Part shown: positions 1-8,440 of the stretch, in pieces | How the letters are laid out: the number at the start of each line of letters is the position of its first letter | Numbering within the stretch: the stretch's first letter is position 1 | DNA from: Brenneria izadpanahii | GTDB taxonomy: Bacteria > Pseudomonadota > Gammaproteobacteria > Enterobacterales > Enterobacteriaceae | Direction: 5' to 3' | NCBI RefSeq assembly: GCF_017569925.1 | Contig: NZ_CP050854.1 | Location: 1,550,001-1,614,000, forward strand | DNA length: 64,000 nt | Notes under the pieces: generated by a model | Databases searched by the model: none | What the model was told of the DNA's origin: nothing | The model's input: the letters and a program-made list of their open reading frames with translations, nothing else | Made by a program: the position numbers and the translations under genes

Positions 1-573
1 GCGACGACGAATAACCGCGAAAGGCGGAAAATGGCCGAGTTCTCCTATCCGCACTTTGTCGCATCGACCCGCTTTGTTGCCTTGAAGCGGACCGGCATTA
101 AAAGAATTGCCGATCTGGCCGGACGCAGCGTCTCGGCGAGCAGCGGTACGGTCAACTTTGAGCAATTAAATGCAGCGAATAGCCGAATGAAGCTCAATAT
201 TTCCGTCGTACTGAAAAAGCTGAATAAAGATGCCTTTAATCTGGTGGCGAAAGGCAGCGTATCGGCCTTTGTGATGGATGATATTCTGTTGGCGGGGCTG
301 GTGGCGTCTTCCGACAATCCATCCGATTTCATCCTTTCCGAAGATTATTTAAGTCGTCCTGAACCCTACGGCATTCTGCTGCCGCCGGGAGAACCTGTTT
401 TCAAGCAATTAGTGAATGAGGAACTGCGTCATATTTTCACCCAGGGCGAAATAAATGCCATTTATGACAAATGGTTTCTCTCGCCGATCCCGCCGGACGG
501 CGTCAATCTTCGTTTCCCTATGCCGGACAGTCTTAAGGCGGTTTTGGCGCAGCCGGAAGAGTACCTCGACTAA
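1..573 (+). CDS. Amino-acid ABC transporter substrate-binding protein, 3' part (cut by window edge)
   Basis: This is the C-terminal 190 residues of a periplasmic solute-binding protein of family 3 (SBP_bac_3, glutamate/aspartate-binding GltI type). The frame is open to base 1, and the residues before the first internal Met (around ERRK) align with the next gene (EERRR), so the true start lies outside the window. The pair share blocks such as FVMDDILL/FAMDDILL and the closing IYDKWF/IYARWF. Role: capturing an amino acid for an inner-membrane importer. It is followed after 14 bp by a paralogue, so the two form a tandem duplication. No permease or ATPase is visible to the right. Ligand not assignable. 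Confidence 0.85.
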   Translation, partial: ATTNNRERRKMAEFSYPHFVASTRFVALKRTGIKRIADLAGRSVSASSGTVNFEQLNAANSRMKLNISVVLKKLNKDAFNLVAKGSVSAFVMDDILLAGLVASSDNPSDFILSEDYLSRPEPYGILLPPGEPVFKQLVNEELRHIFTQGEINAIYDKWFLSPIPPDGVNLRFPMPDSLKAVLAQPEEYLD

Positions 574-587
574 AGGAGAGATGAGCG

Positions 588-1496
588 ATGTCCGGATATA
601 GAAAACGCTTGCGTCATTTTCTTATTGTCTTGTTTATCGTCGGGGCTACGGGAAGCGATTTGTCGCAGGCTGCCGACATTGATTCCACGCTCGATCGGAT
701 CCGTCAGACCGGAACGATCCGCATTGGCTATGGCGATGAACCGCCGTTTTCCTATGTCGGCCCGGAAGGCGTGGTGATCGGCTATTCGATTGATCTGTGC
801 AAACGTATCTCCGAAGCGCTCAGAGTCAGGCTGGGATTGGACAAGCTCGATATTGAATATGTATTCCGGACGCCGGCCAACCGCATACGGCAGGTCAGCA
901 ATGGCGCTATCGATATTGAATGCGTGACCAGTACCAATTCGTCCGAGGAGCGGCGCCGCAACGCCGCATTCTCCATCAGCTACTTTATGGTGGGCACCCG
1001 CTATGTTTCCTTGCGTAAAAACAATTTGCATTCGCTGGAGAACCTGCGCGGCCGGAGCATCAGCATCGTTCTCGGCACAATCAACGCCAGCCAAATCAAT
1101 CGGGTCAACCGGGAAATGAAGTTGAATCTTTCCGCCGTGGTCACGGACAGCATACAGAAAGCCTTTGATATGGTCGGTCAGGAACAGGTTTCGGCTTTCG
1201 CCATGGACGATATATTACTGCGCACCATGGTCGCCCGCACGCCCAACCCGCAGGATTACGTCATATCCGATGACGTCATTGACGATGATGCAAAATATGG
1301 CTTTATGATGCGCCGTGACGATGAGGCGTTTCATCATGCGGTCAATGACGCGTTGCGGCAGATTTACGCCAGTCATGAGATCTATGATATTTATGCGCGC
1401 TGGTTTACTCAGCCGCTTCCCGGTATTCAGATCAACCTTAATTATCCATTGAGTGAAAAATTGAGGCGGATTTTCATGACTGGCGATGGCGAATAG
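588..1496 (+). CDS. Amino-acid ABC transporter substrate-binding protein (GltI-like)
   Basis: A 302-residue periplasmic binding protein, family 3. An N-terminal signal peptide (basic RKRLRH then a hydrophobic run, likely cut after the AA at residues 28-29) precedes two lobes. The opening GTIRIGYGDEPPFSY and the later IGYSIDLCKRI are typical of polar amino-acid binders. A good ribosome site (AAGGAG) sits just after the stop of the upstream paralogue, so they are probably co-transcribed. Length matches GltI (about 300). It ends 24 bp before the convergent MocR gene. No transporter subunits follow, so it must dock on a permease encoded elsewhere, or on genes left of the window. Glutamate/aspartate binding is inferred from family only. 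Confidence 0.85.
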   Translation: MSGYRKRLRHFLIVLFIVGATGSDLSQAADIDSTLDRIRQTGTIRIGYGDEPPFSYVGPEGVVIGYSIDLCKRISEALRVRLGLDKLDIEYVFRTPANRIRQVSNGAIDIECVTSTNSSEERRRNAAFSISYFMVGTRYVSLRKNNLHSLENLRGRSISIVLGTINASQINRVNREMKLNLSAVVTDSIQKAFDMVGQEQVSAFAMDDILLRTMVARTPNPQDYVISDDVIDDDAKYGFMMRRDDEAFHHAVNDALRQIYASHEIYDIYARWFTQPLPGIQINLNYPLSEKLRRIFMTGDGE

Positions 1497-1520
1497 CCGC
1501 CGTCCGCTTCGCTATTTTCG

Positions 1521-2924
1521 TCAGATAAGCCGTCGGCACCACTGGGCCAAGCGTTGTAATGCCTGATCGACGTCTTCGCTCCAGCCAAACCCGGCATTCA
1601 GCCGCAGGCAGTGGTCGTAACGTCGATCGGTGGAAAAAAGATAGCCGGGGGCAATACCGATGCCTTGCTCGCGCGCTTTGATAAACAGCTCATGGGCGGG
1701 TACGCAGCCCGGCGGCAGTTCGAGCCACAGAACATATCCCCCCAGCGGTTTCGAAACCCGCGTGCCCGGCGGAAAGTAATTTAACACGGCGTTGCGCAGC
1801 AGCGTGATTTGGCGCGACAACTCGCGTCGTAGCCGGCGCAGATGGGCATCGTAACCGCCGGTTTTCAGAAACTCGGCGACGGCGGTTTGCGGCAGCATGG
1901 TGGTTCCCATTGTGGATGTGTATTTCAGCGACGCGATTTTTCGATTCCATTTCCCGCCGCTCAGCCAGCCGAGCCTGAGCCCCGGCGCTACCGTTTTGGA
2001 AAAACCGCTGCACAGTATGACATTGGGGCTGAAAGCGCGGAGCGGGAAAGGGCGCGAGTCGCCGAACGCGGTATCGCCAAAGGTGTCGTCCTCGATAATG
2101 GTGACATCATGTTCATCAGCCAATTTAGTGAGATAGGTTTTTCTTTCGTCGGAGATAATACTGCCGACCGGGTTGTTGACGTTGGCGAGCGCCACCCAGG
2201 CTTTTACCACCCGTTGGCTGAACAAGGCGGCCAATTGCCCGGCATCGGTAGTACCGCTGTCGTCATGACCGACTTCCACCACCTTTAGCCCCAGATTACG
2301 CAGCATTTGCAGCAGGACAAAATAGCAGGGCGAATCCACCGCCACGCTGTCGCCAGGCTCGGTCACGGCCCGCAGTGCCAGCGACAACGCCTCAAGACAG
2401 CCGTTGGTGATAATGATCTCATCGGCCTTAAGGTTACAGCCGTAATCCAGCGCCCGGCGGGCAATTTCCGCCTGTAACGGTGGATAACCTATTCCCTTGA
2501 CCGGATGACCCAGCAACTGCGGCTGACGGTAGCTGAACTGGCGCATCAGCCGGCTGATTTTACGGATGGGGTAGAGGTCGCCGTCGCCGTTAGCCAGATC
2601 CAGCCGTACGCGGCAATCGCTGCCGACCATCGCCAGATGCAATTCGGTTTGCGGATCCAGCGGGGTAATCGTTACCGGCCGCAGCGGCGCGGGCGGCGCC
2701 TTATCGGGAAGGCAGGCATAAAAGCCGGATTGAGGGCGGGCCTGGGCGTAGTGTTCGTCCTCAAGGGTGCGCAGCGCTTTTAACGTGGTCGTAACGCTCG
2801 CGCCATATTGTGCGGCCAGCTTTCTGACCGAGGGGAGCCGTTGACCCGGCGATAACGTTCCGTCAATAATCGCCCGTTTGATCATCTCGGCTATCCACCG
2901 GTAGCGACACGTTTGCTCTTCCAT
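1521..2924 (-). CDS. MocR-family regulator: GntR winged helix fused to a PLP aminotransferase-like domain (YdcR-like)
   Basis: An N-terminal GntR winged helix (PGQRLPSVRKLAA, then RPQSGFYA as in E. coli YdcR) is joined to a type-I aminotransferase fold. The PLP-binding lysine is in CSGFSKTVAPGLRLGW, and NPVGS and EDDTFGD are cofactor-pocket motifs. MocR proteins usually act as PLP- or amino-acid-responsive transcription factors rather than enzymes. I prefer the ATG at 2924, which has an AAGG Shine-Dalgarno 8 nt upstream and matches the YdcR N-terminus; an in-frame ATG at 2957 would add 11 residues but has poor ribosome binding. It is divergent from a serine hydroxymethyltransferase gene, a PLP enzyme, which makes that gene its likeliest target (inference). 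Confidence 0.85.
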   Translation of the reverse strand: MEEQTCRYRWIAEMIKRAIIDGTLSPGQRLPSVRKLAAQYGASVTTTLKALRTLEDEHYAQARPQSGFYACLPDKAPPAPLRPVTITPLDPQTELHLAMVGSDCRVRLDLANGDGDLYPIRKISRLMRQFSYRQPQLLGHPVKGIGYPPLQAEIARRALDYGCNLKADEIIITNGCLEALSLALRAVTEPGDSVAVDSPCYFVLLQMLRNLGLKVVEVGHDDSGTTDAGQLAALFSQRVVKAWVALANVNNPVGSIISDERKTYLTKLADEHDVTIIEDDTFGDTAFGDSRPFPLRAFSPNVILCSGFSKTVAPGLRLGWLSGGKWNRKIASLKYTSTMGTTMLPQTAVAEFLKTGGYDAHLRRLRRELSRQITLLRNAVLNYFPPGTRVSKPLGGYVLWLELPPGCVPAHELFIKAREQGIGIAPGYLFSTDRRYDHCLRLNAGFGWSEDVDQALQRLAQWCRRLI

Positions 2925-2957
2925 CTGTTCTGCCTTATATCGCGCCCAACTGTTCAT

Positions 2958-3148
2958 ATCGTCGGGCCTGCTTTAGATGTACATTTTCTCCTACGCCAAC
3001 GGCGAAAAAAAGATGATGTAATCATTTAAATATCAATTAATTAATACCATATGCCAGCGAATCGATGCGGCGCAAAGAAAGCCGTATCGACGTTTAAAGC
3101 GCGGCCGACGAAATCGGTTTCTACGGTCTGCGCTGCCGCTGGTCAATT
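2958..3148. promoter_or_regulatory. Divergent MocR/SHMT control region
   Basis: The only non-coding gap between the divergent regulator and the SHMT gene, so it must hold both promoters. A perfect dyad ATGAT-GTA-ATCAT lies at 3013-3025, followed by AT-rich DNA with TTAATTAA near 3037-3044. MocR regulators commonly bind repeated sites between divergent genes; assigning this dyad to the adjacent regulator is inference. Confidence 0.45.
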
Positions 3149-4420
3149 ATGGGTAATAAGATTTTAATGGAAAAACGCATGGAACTTTCAACTATCGATC
3201 CTGATATCGCGCCTTTGCTGGCCCGTGAGCTGGCAAGACAGGAAAATAATATAGAGCTTATCGCCTCAGAAAATTACGTTAGCCCGGCCGTATTGGAGGC
3301 TCAGGGATCGGTGCTGACCAATAAGTACGCGGAGGGTTATCCGGGCCGACGTTATTACGGCGGATGCCATGTTGTCGATGAAGTTGAAACGCTGGCGATA
3401 GAGCGCGCTAAGTCGCTGTTTAACGCTGAATACGCCAATGTTCAGCCCCATTCCGGTTCTCAAGCCAATCAGGCGGTGTTTCTCACGGTATTGAAGCCCG
3501 GCGATACGATTCTCGGCATGGCCTTGTCTGATGGCGGTCATTTGACTCATGGTGCCGGCGTAAACTTTTCCGGCCGTATGTATCGCGCCTTTTCCTATGG
3601 GCTGGATCCGCAAAACGACGAAATTGATTATCAGCAGGTAGAGCGGTTGGCAAAAGAGCATCGGCCGAAATTGATTATCGCCGGCGCATCCGCCTACTCG
3701 CGCACGATCGATTTCGCTCGTTTCCGCCGCATCTGTGACGACATCGGCGCTTATTTAATGGTGGATATGGCTCACTACGCCGGGCTGGTGGCTGCGGGAG
3801 TCTACCCATCGCCGGTAGGGATCGCCGATTTTGTCACCTCGACAACGCATAAAACGCTGCGCGGCCCGCGTGGAGGGCTGATTCTGGCTAAAAAAGAGTT
3901 TGGCGCCGCATTGGATAAAACGCTATTCCCTCTCTATCAGGGCGGACCGTTGATGCACATTATCGCCGCCAAAGCGGTGGCTTTTCGTGAAGCGGCGACG
4001 GACGGTTTCAAAAGCTATCAGAAACAGGTTATTGCAAACGCCCGCGCTATGGCTCAGGTGCTTGAGCAGCGCGGACTACGCATTATTTCCGGCGGTACGG
4101 ACTGCCATATGTTTTTAGTGGATCTGCGCAGCAAAGGCATCAGCGGGAAAGCGGCGGAAGCGCTGTTGGAACAGGCTCATATCACGCTCAATAAAAACGC
4201 CATTCCCGGCGATACTCAGAAGGCGAGCGTCACCAGCGGTATTCGCATCGGCGCTCCGGCTATTACCACGCGGGGATTCGGCGAAAAAGAATCGCGCCTG
4301 TTGGCTGATTTGATCGCCGATCTGCTTGATGATCCGCAGGATGAAGCGGTGCTGACTCGCGTTCGTGATGCGGCGTTGACGCTGTGCGCGCAATTTCCGG
4401 TATATGGCGCGGGCCGCTAA
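3149..4420 (+). CDS. Serine hydroxymethyltransferase, divergent (second-type) GlyA
   Basis: PLP enzyme converting serine and tetrahydrofolate to glycine and methylene-tetrahydrofolate. Diagnostic SHMT motifs are all present: [24 protein letters not shown], the cofactor-stacking [14 protein letters not shown], the PLP lysine in [12 protein letters not shown] (about residue 235), and [10 protein letters not shown]. It is clearly less like E. coli GlyA than a housekeeping enterobacterial copy should be, for example in [12 protein letters not shown] and [11 protein letters not shown]. The standard glyA lies next to hmp in enterobacteria, so this is probably a second, specialised copy. Start uncertain: ATGs at 3149, 3170 and 3179 are in frame and none has a strong ribosome site (3170 is fair). 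Its neighbour is a PLP-fold regulator on the other strand. Confidence 0.85.
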   Translation: MGNKILMEKRMELSTIDPDIAPLLARELARQENNIELIASENYVSPAVLEAQGSVLTNKYAEGYPGRRYYGGCHVVDEVETLAIERAKSLFNAEYANVQPHSGSQANQAVFLTVLKPGDTILGMALSDGGHLTHGAGVNFSGRMYRAFSYGLDPQNDEIDYQQVERLAKEHRPKLIIAGASAYSRTIDFARFRRICDDIGAYLMVDMAHYAGLVAAGVYPSPVGIADFVTSTTHKTLRGPRGGLILAKKEFGAALDKTLFPLYQGGPLMHIIAAKAVAFREAATDGFKSYQKQVIANARAMAQVLEQRGLRIISGGTDCHMFLVDLRSKGISGKAAEALLEQAHITLNKNAIPGDTQKASVTSGIRIGAPAITTRGFGEKESRLLADLIADLLDDPQDEAVLTRVRDAALTLCAQFPVYGAGR

Positions 4421-4487
4421 AAAACATATCGGACGATTGGATGCCGTCTGATATCACTCACCCCGCTGGTTTTGCCGTTAAATTAAA

Positions 4488-4510
4488 CCACCCGCGTATA
4501 TAGCGGGTGG
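4488..4510. terminator. Inverted repeat between SHMT and SemiSWEET genes, probably bidirectional terminator
   Basis: Perfect 8-bp stem (CCACCCGC / GCGGGTGG) with a 7-nt loop. On the minus strand it is followed by a T-rich run, so it best serves the leftward sugar-carrier operon, and it also lies downstream of the rightward SHMT gene. Confidence 0.6.
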
Positions 4511-4591
4511 CTTGTGGAATCGATGAGATAACCGGTTTGCTGTCTCTATATGGCCTAAAAACGCGTAGTTCAGCTTATGGTCGTTATTGAT

Positions 4592-5020
4592 TCAAACCTG
4601 CTTACTTTTCAGTACGCCGGCGGCGGACAAATGGTTCTGAGTCGACGTTGGCGATAAAGGCGCGGTTTTTACTTTACGGCGTTTGCGGGGCTTGATTTCC
4701 CGTTCGTTGTAGAGTTTTAACGCAATGACCACCAGGGCCAGTAACGTGGTGATGCCATTTGCCGTCATTACCGGCACATCCTGAACTTTAAAACCGTAAG
4801 CGGTCCAGCAGGAAACACCGAAGAACAGCGCGGCATACATGCCCAATGAAATACCGGTGGTATCTTTATTACGAATAATGTGAACCACCTGCAAAAAGAA
4901 AGAACCGGTGGTTACCCATGCGGCCAGTGTCCCCAACGCAATCGGCCAATGATAAAGAACCAGTATCGACAGCGCAGCGGCGATAAACGTCCCTGACACA
5001 ATCATCAAATGCTTTTTCAT
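4592..5020 (-). CDS. SemiSWEET/MtN3-family (PQ-loop) membrane carrier
   Basis: A 142-residue inner-membrane protein with three hydrophobic helices (about residues 4-22, 25-42, 58-76, then a further hydrophobic stretch at 84-100) and the SemiSWEET pattern TTGSFFLQVVHI...KDTTGISLGMY...WTAYGF. SemiSWEETs are half-size sugar uniporters that dimerise. The family PQ pair reads LQ here, losing the hinge proline. The protein is longer than the usual ~90 residues because of a basic, probably cytoplasmic tail (KPRKRRKVK). The start at 5020 is set by a strong AAGGGGGA inside the end of the upstream dehydrogenase, whose TGA stop lies 1 nt before this ATG, so translation is coupled. A reading frame continuing to 5182 only overlaps the dehydrogenase and is not used. 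Confidence 0.8.
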   Translation of the reverse strand: MKKHLMIVSGTFIAAALSILVLYHWPIALGTLAAWVTTGSFFLQVVHIIRNKDTTGISLGMYAALFFGVSCWTAYGFKVQDVPVMTANGITTLLALVVIALKLYNEREIKPRKRRKVKTAPLSPTSTQNHLSAAGVLKSKQV

Positions 5021-5021
5021 G

Positions 5022-6431
5022 TCATTCCCCCTTAGGTAATGCATGGAAAGTTGTCCGAATCTCATCAACGGCCGTGCGTAAATGGTCGATAAAGGACTCT
5101 TGACGACGAACCATGCCGAATAATGCGGACTGGCCGGCGAACGCGGCCAGCGGGTCTTCCGCGGTGAAAATACTTTCCACATCTACGCTGTCCATCGCGC
5201 GATCTTCATAGCTGAACGGCAGCGAGTTATTGTGGTACTGCTGCAGAAACAGAAAAAACAGCGCCGGTAAACGCAGCGTTGCCCGCGGCACTTTGCCCTG
5301 ACGGTAACAATCCTTCAGGGTCGGAACGATAAACCCATGCAGCTTGGCGATGCTGTCGGATGACACGCGAGCGACGGTGTCGCGAACCCAGCGATTACCA
5401 AAACGGGCGAGTACGCTGTCGCATTCGGCCGGCAGATCGAGCTCGATACCTCGCTGTTGCAGCGCGGGGCCGACATCCTGCAGGACGTAATCGCGGATCC
5501 AGTTCGTCACATATTGAGGAAGGCTTTCATCAATATAGCGTTTGCCCTGCAGCGCTCCGGCCCAGGCGATGCCGCTGTGGCTGGCGTTAAGCAGGCGAAT
5601 TTTAGCCTCTTCGACCGGCGTAACGTCGTCGACAAATTCGACGCCGACCTGTTGCAGCGCGGGGCGTTTGCCGGCGAAGCGATCTTCGATCACCCAGCGG
5701 GCGAAACTTTCGCAAGACAAGGGCGCGGCATCGTCGGTAATGCCTTGCTGCGCTAAGCGCTCATAGAGCGAATCGTCGAATTTCGGGGTGATGCGGTCGA
5801 CCATACTGTTCGGCGCGGTCGTTTGTTCCGCCATCCAGTCAATCAGATCTGCGCGTTGCTTAGCTTCCAGAAATTCACGCATCCCCTGAGAAAAACTGTC
5901 GCCGTTCTGGCTCAGATTGTCGCAACAGAGCAGAGTAACCGGGCCGCTTTTTTGCTGCTGGCGGGCGGTCAGGATCAGCGTCAGCGCTCCATATAAAGTA
6001 TTTATTTCACCTTCATCATGGAGGTCGGCCTTTATCGCGGGGTGAGATAAATCAAGGTGACCGTCGTCATCCAGGAAGTATCCGCCTTCGGTAACGGTGA
6101 AAGAAATAATTTCAGTGCTTGGGGCTGCTCCCACGGCTACGGTTGAAGCGAGACGGCTATCCCACAGCAGGATTTGATCCACTGCGTCGATGGTTTCATA
6201 GCAACGTTCCCCTTCGGGAGAGATGGTTTCGAGTGTATAGAGGCCGTTTTGGGATTTGAGCTGTTGCAGTGTTTTTTGAGTAGAGCTATTGCGGATGTTG
6301 GATAACGCCATATGCCAATGGTTGTCACCCTGTCGTCGCAACTGATTTAGATACCAGGCCTGATGCGCCCGGAAAAATGCGCCTGCACCAAGGTGCAGCC
6401 AAGTTGAAGTGTTTTTTGTCGATATCGGCAA
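5022..6431 (-). CDS. Mannitol dehydrogenase-family polyol dehydrogenase (D-arabinitol 4-dehydrogenase-like)
   Basis: A 469-residue NAD-dependent long-chain polyol dehydrogenase. The N-terminus WLHLGAGAFFRAHQAWYL is the cofactor-binding signature, and KIRLLNASHS contains the catalytic Lys-(X)4-Asn-(X)2-His of the family. The N-terminal wording (FFRAHQAWYL) is closest in my memory to D-arabinitol 4-dehydrogenase (DalD), which oxidises D-arabinitol to D-xylulose; fructuronate or mannonate oxidoreductase is possible. Translation starts at a TTG at 6431, with AAGGATAAGG just upstream; no ATG lies at that point. It is the first gene of a two-gene unit with the SemiSWEET carrier, suggesting uptake and oxidation of the same sugar alcohol or sugar. 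Confidence 0.75.
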   Translation of the reverse strand: MPISTKNTSTWLHLGAGAFFRAHQAWYLNQLRRQGDNHWHMALSNIRNSSTQKTLQQLKSQNGLYTLETISPEGERCYETIDAVDQILLWDSRLASTVAVGAAPSTEIISFTVTEGGYFLDDDGHLDLSHPAIKADLHDEGEINTLYGALTLILTARQQQKSGPVTLLCCDNLSQNGDSFSQGMREFLEAKQRADLIDWMAEQTTAPNSMVDRITPKFDDSLYERLAQQGITDDAAPLSCESFARWVIEDRFAGKRPALQQVGVEFVDDVTPVEEAKIRLLNASHSGIAWAGALQGKRYIDESLPQYVTNWIRDYVLQDVGPALQQRGIELDLPAECDSVLARFGNRWVRDTVARVSSDSIAKLHGFIVPTLKDCYRQGKVPRATLRLPALFFLFLQQYHNNSLPFSYEDRAMDSVDVESIFTAEDPLAAFAGQSALFGMVRRQESFIDHLRTAVDEIRTTFHALPKGE

Positions 6432-6450
6432 ACCTTATCCTTACTCCAAT

Positions 6451-6469
6451 GTGGAGATTATTTATCCAC
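6451..6469. promoter_or_regulatory. Inverted repeat before the polyol dehydrogenase
   Basis: GTGGA-N9-TCCAC dyad lying only 20 bp upstream of the TTG start, well placed for a repressor or for a CRP-like factor (the half site resembles TGTGGA). No regulator gene is adjacent, so the binding protein is unknown. Confidence 0.35.
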
Positions 6470-6479
6470 TGTTAAGGTT

Positions 6480-6846
6480 AACATTTTTTTTCAGATAATA
6501 AAAATATAATGATTATTAATAAGTTAGTAAGCTAAGGGGCGGTTTTTAAACATTTTTTGTCGATTAAATAACCTATGCTTCTACAAAGCGTAAGTTTTTT
6601 AGCCGGATTCACTGCGTGATCTGACTAACATTGACGGGTGTTGTATAACAATTTGATTTTATTGTTTTATTTTTGAGGCCGTTAGTGGCGCCGAACGTAA
6701 CTTCGTCCGCTTCGGGCGTAAAACGGAAAAACGCTGCGGCCACCGGGAACCGCCGGGGGCGAATGGGAATCTGTAAGGATTCCGTTTATGATGGTGATGA
6801 AATCGCAGGCTTGTCTTTGCCGTTAACATAATAAATGTGAATCAAT
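6480..6846 (+). other. Long non-coding stretch with possible structured leader of yedI
   Basis: No supported gene. The left half (6480-6670) is AT-rich and should hold promoters for the divergent genes. The right half (about 6680-6800) turns GC-rich with potential hairpins: CGTCCG-CTT-CGGGCG near 6707-6721, GC-rich repeats CCGGG/CCGGGGG near 6742-6760, and GGAATC/GATTCC around 6769-6785. This resembles a structured 5' leader, but I do not recognise a riboswitch class. Confidence 0.3.
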
Positions 6847-6859
6847 GAGGAGCAACACT

Positions 6860-7768
6860 TTGGCTGGAGCTAGTTTATTAACGCTTCTGGATGATATCGC
6901 CACGCTGCTGGATGATATTTCCGTTATGGGAAAGATGGCCGCTAAAAAGACAGCCGGCGTATTGGGGGATGACTTATCGTTAAACGCCCAACAGGTCAGC
7001 GGGGTTAAAGCAAACCGTGAATTACCCGTCGTCTGGCGGGTTGCAAAAGGTTCCTTGCTCAATAAAGTATTTCTTGTGCCGGTAGCTCTGCTTATCAGCG
7101 CATTTATTCCCTGGGCGATTACGCCTTTGCTGATGGTCGGCGGCGCCTACCTGTGTTACGAAGGCGTAGAGAAGGTGGTGCATACGCTGCGTCACGGCAA
7201 AGAAGAGAAAACGCAGGAGTCCCGGCAGCAGCGGTTACTCGCGGCGGCTCAGTCTGACTCGTCCTCTTATGAGAACGATAAGGTAAAGGGCGCGATCCGG
7301 ACCGACTTTATCCTCTCGGCCGAGATTATTGCCATTACGCTGGGTATTGTTTCTGAAGCGCCGCTGCTTAATCAGGTTGTGGTGCTGGCGGGGATTGCGC
7401 TTTTGGTCACCGTCGGCGTGTACGGTATTGTGGCCGGCATTGTTAAGCTCGACGATCTGGGCATGTGGCTTGAACGGAAATCTTCTGTTATTGCCCAAAA
7501 AGTGGGAGCCGGGCTTCTGGTGATCGCCCCCTGGCTGATGAAAACGCTTTCAGTGGTTGGGACGTTGGCGATGTTTTTAGTCGGCGGCGGCATCGTGGTG
7601 CATGGCGTACCGTTGTTGCATCATACGGTTAGCGATTTTGATGCGCGCTTCGGCGGGTTCACCGGCGCGCTGATGGTCAATCTGGCAAATTTGGTGATTG
7701 GTTTTATCGTCGGCGCTGTTGTGTTGTTTGTGGTGAGTTTGATTTCCCGTATATCAGGCAAGAAATAA
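6860..7768 (+). CDS. yedI: DUF808 inner-membrane protein YedI
   Basis: A 302-residue multi-pass membrane protein with strong resemblance to E. coli YedI: the N-terminal [35 protein letters not shown] and RELPVVW blocks are hallmarks. Four to six hydrophobic helices follow, including runs near residues 74-100 and 155-190. Function unknown in the family. The start is read as TTG at 6860: a strong GAGGAG lies 7 nt upstream, and the protein then opens LAGASLL, as E. coli YedI does (MAG-). An in-frame ATG at 6845 overlaps that ribosome site and is rejected. A 61-residue gene follows 72 bp downstream. Confidence 0.9.
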   Translation: MAGASLLTLLDDIATLLDDISVMGKMAAKKTAGVLGDDLSLNAQQVSGVKANRELPVVWRVAKGSLLNKVFLVPVALLISAFIPWAITPLLMVGGAYLCYEGVEKVVHTLRHGKEEKTQESRQQRLLAAAQSDSSSYENDKVKGAIRTDFILSAEIIAITLGIVSEAPLLNQVVVLAGIALLVTVGVYGIVAGIVKLDDLGMWLERKSSVIAQKVGAGLLVIAPWLMKTLSVVGTLAMFLVGGGIVVHGVPLLHHTVSDFDARFGGFTGALMVNLANLVIGFIVGAVVLFVVSLISRISGKK

Positions 7769-7840
7769 AAACGTTTCCCGACCTGACTTCTTGCGGAGTC
7801 TTAGGGTTCTGGCGAATGTATTTAACTAAAGGGGGATAGA

Positions 7841-8026
7841 ATGAGACCGGATATTACCAAAGAAGAGATCTCGCAGCTCAATGACGATATCAACCTGTTG
7901 AAGCAGGTTGGTTTCCTTGATGACGAAGTCTATGACGCTTTACGAACCCTTGAGTTGCGGCGCCAAACGGCCAAAATGGAGTTTATCAAGCGGGCGCTGT
8001 TTGATAAAAAAGCCGAGCAAGCGTGA
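7841..8026 (+). CDS. Small helical protein of unknown function (61 residues)
   Basis: Preceded by a strong ribosome site (AAAGGGGGA), so probably genuine. The product is short, charged and predicted almost all helical, with heptad-like leucines (ISQLNDDINLLKQVGFL, YDALRTLELRR) and a lysine-rich C-terminus. No signal peptide or membrane segment. It may form a coiled-coil dimer. I do not recognise the family. It lies 72 bp after yedI on the same strand with no clear terminator between, so they may be co-transcribed. Confidence 0.6.
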   Translation: MRPDITKEEISQLNDDINLLKQVGFLDDEVYDALRTLELRRQTAKMEFIKRALFDKKAEQA

Positions 8027-8073
8027 TAACGTCTGAGTGGACCTTTGTCGTGTAGGATCTTTTACGATGTACC

Positions 8074-8112
8074 TGTGGGCATAATTCCTATACATTGAAG
8101 AAGATGCCCACA
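8074..8112. repeat. Inverted repeat after the 61-residue gene
   Basis: Perfect 9-bp arms TGTGGGCAT / ATGCCCACA with a 21-nt spacer. It lies in the gap between the convergent 61-residue gene and the DUF333 lipoprotein. The long loop and lack of an immediate T-run make terminator function uncertain. Confidence 0.4.
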
Positions 8113-8152
8113 ATAACCATGTATCTTGTTTAAATTTAAAGGTTTTCCGCGG

Positions 8153-8404
8153 TTAGCGGTTTTTATTATCGCGGCGATAAAGCGTCCACTCTTCAATGCG
8201 CTCACCGTTTGGCAGCAAACAATATCCTACCGTTCCGTTATCCGTACTAACCATCTCTAATTTACCGCCTTTCCCTTGACAATATACCGATGCCGGGTTG
8301 GGCATGCCGACGGATTTTGGGGCGCCGCCGTTATTCCGAGTGCTGCATCCAGCGACCGCCAATACCGATAAAAATACGCCAGCACATGCTATTACGAGTT
8401 TCAT
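8153..8404 (-). CDS. DUF333 small lipoprotein (YoaF/YdbJ-like)
   Basis: An 83-residue lipoprotein precursor. Residues 1-20 form a type II signal peptide ending in lipobox VAGC (Cys20 would be lipidated). The mature part has the DUF333 pattern GMPNPASVYCQ, then GGKLEMV, then GYCLLPNGERIEEWTLYR, with the two cysteines conserved in this family. Members are small periplasmic lipoproteins of unknown function. AAGGA precedes the start. It is downstream, on the same strand, of an unlisted 29-residue membrane peptide gene, with which it probably forms an operon. Confidence 0.85.
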   Translation of the reverse strand: MKLVIACAGVFLSVLAVAGCSTRNNGGAPKSVGMPNPASVYCQGKGGKLEMVSTDNGTVGYCLLPNGERIEEWTLYRRDNKNR

Positions 8405-8440
8405 TTATATATTTCCTTGCGTATCCCCATGCCGCGTCTA

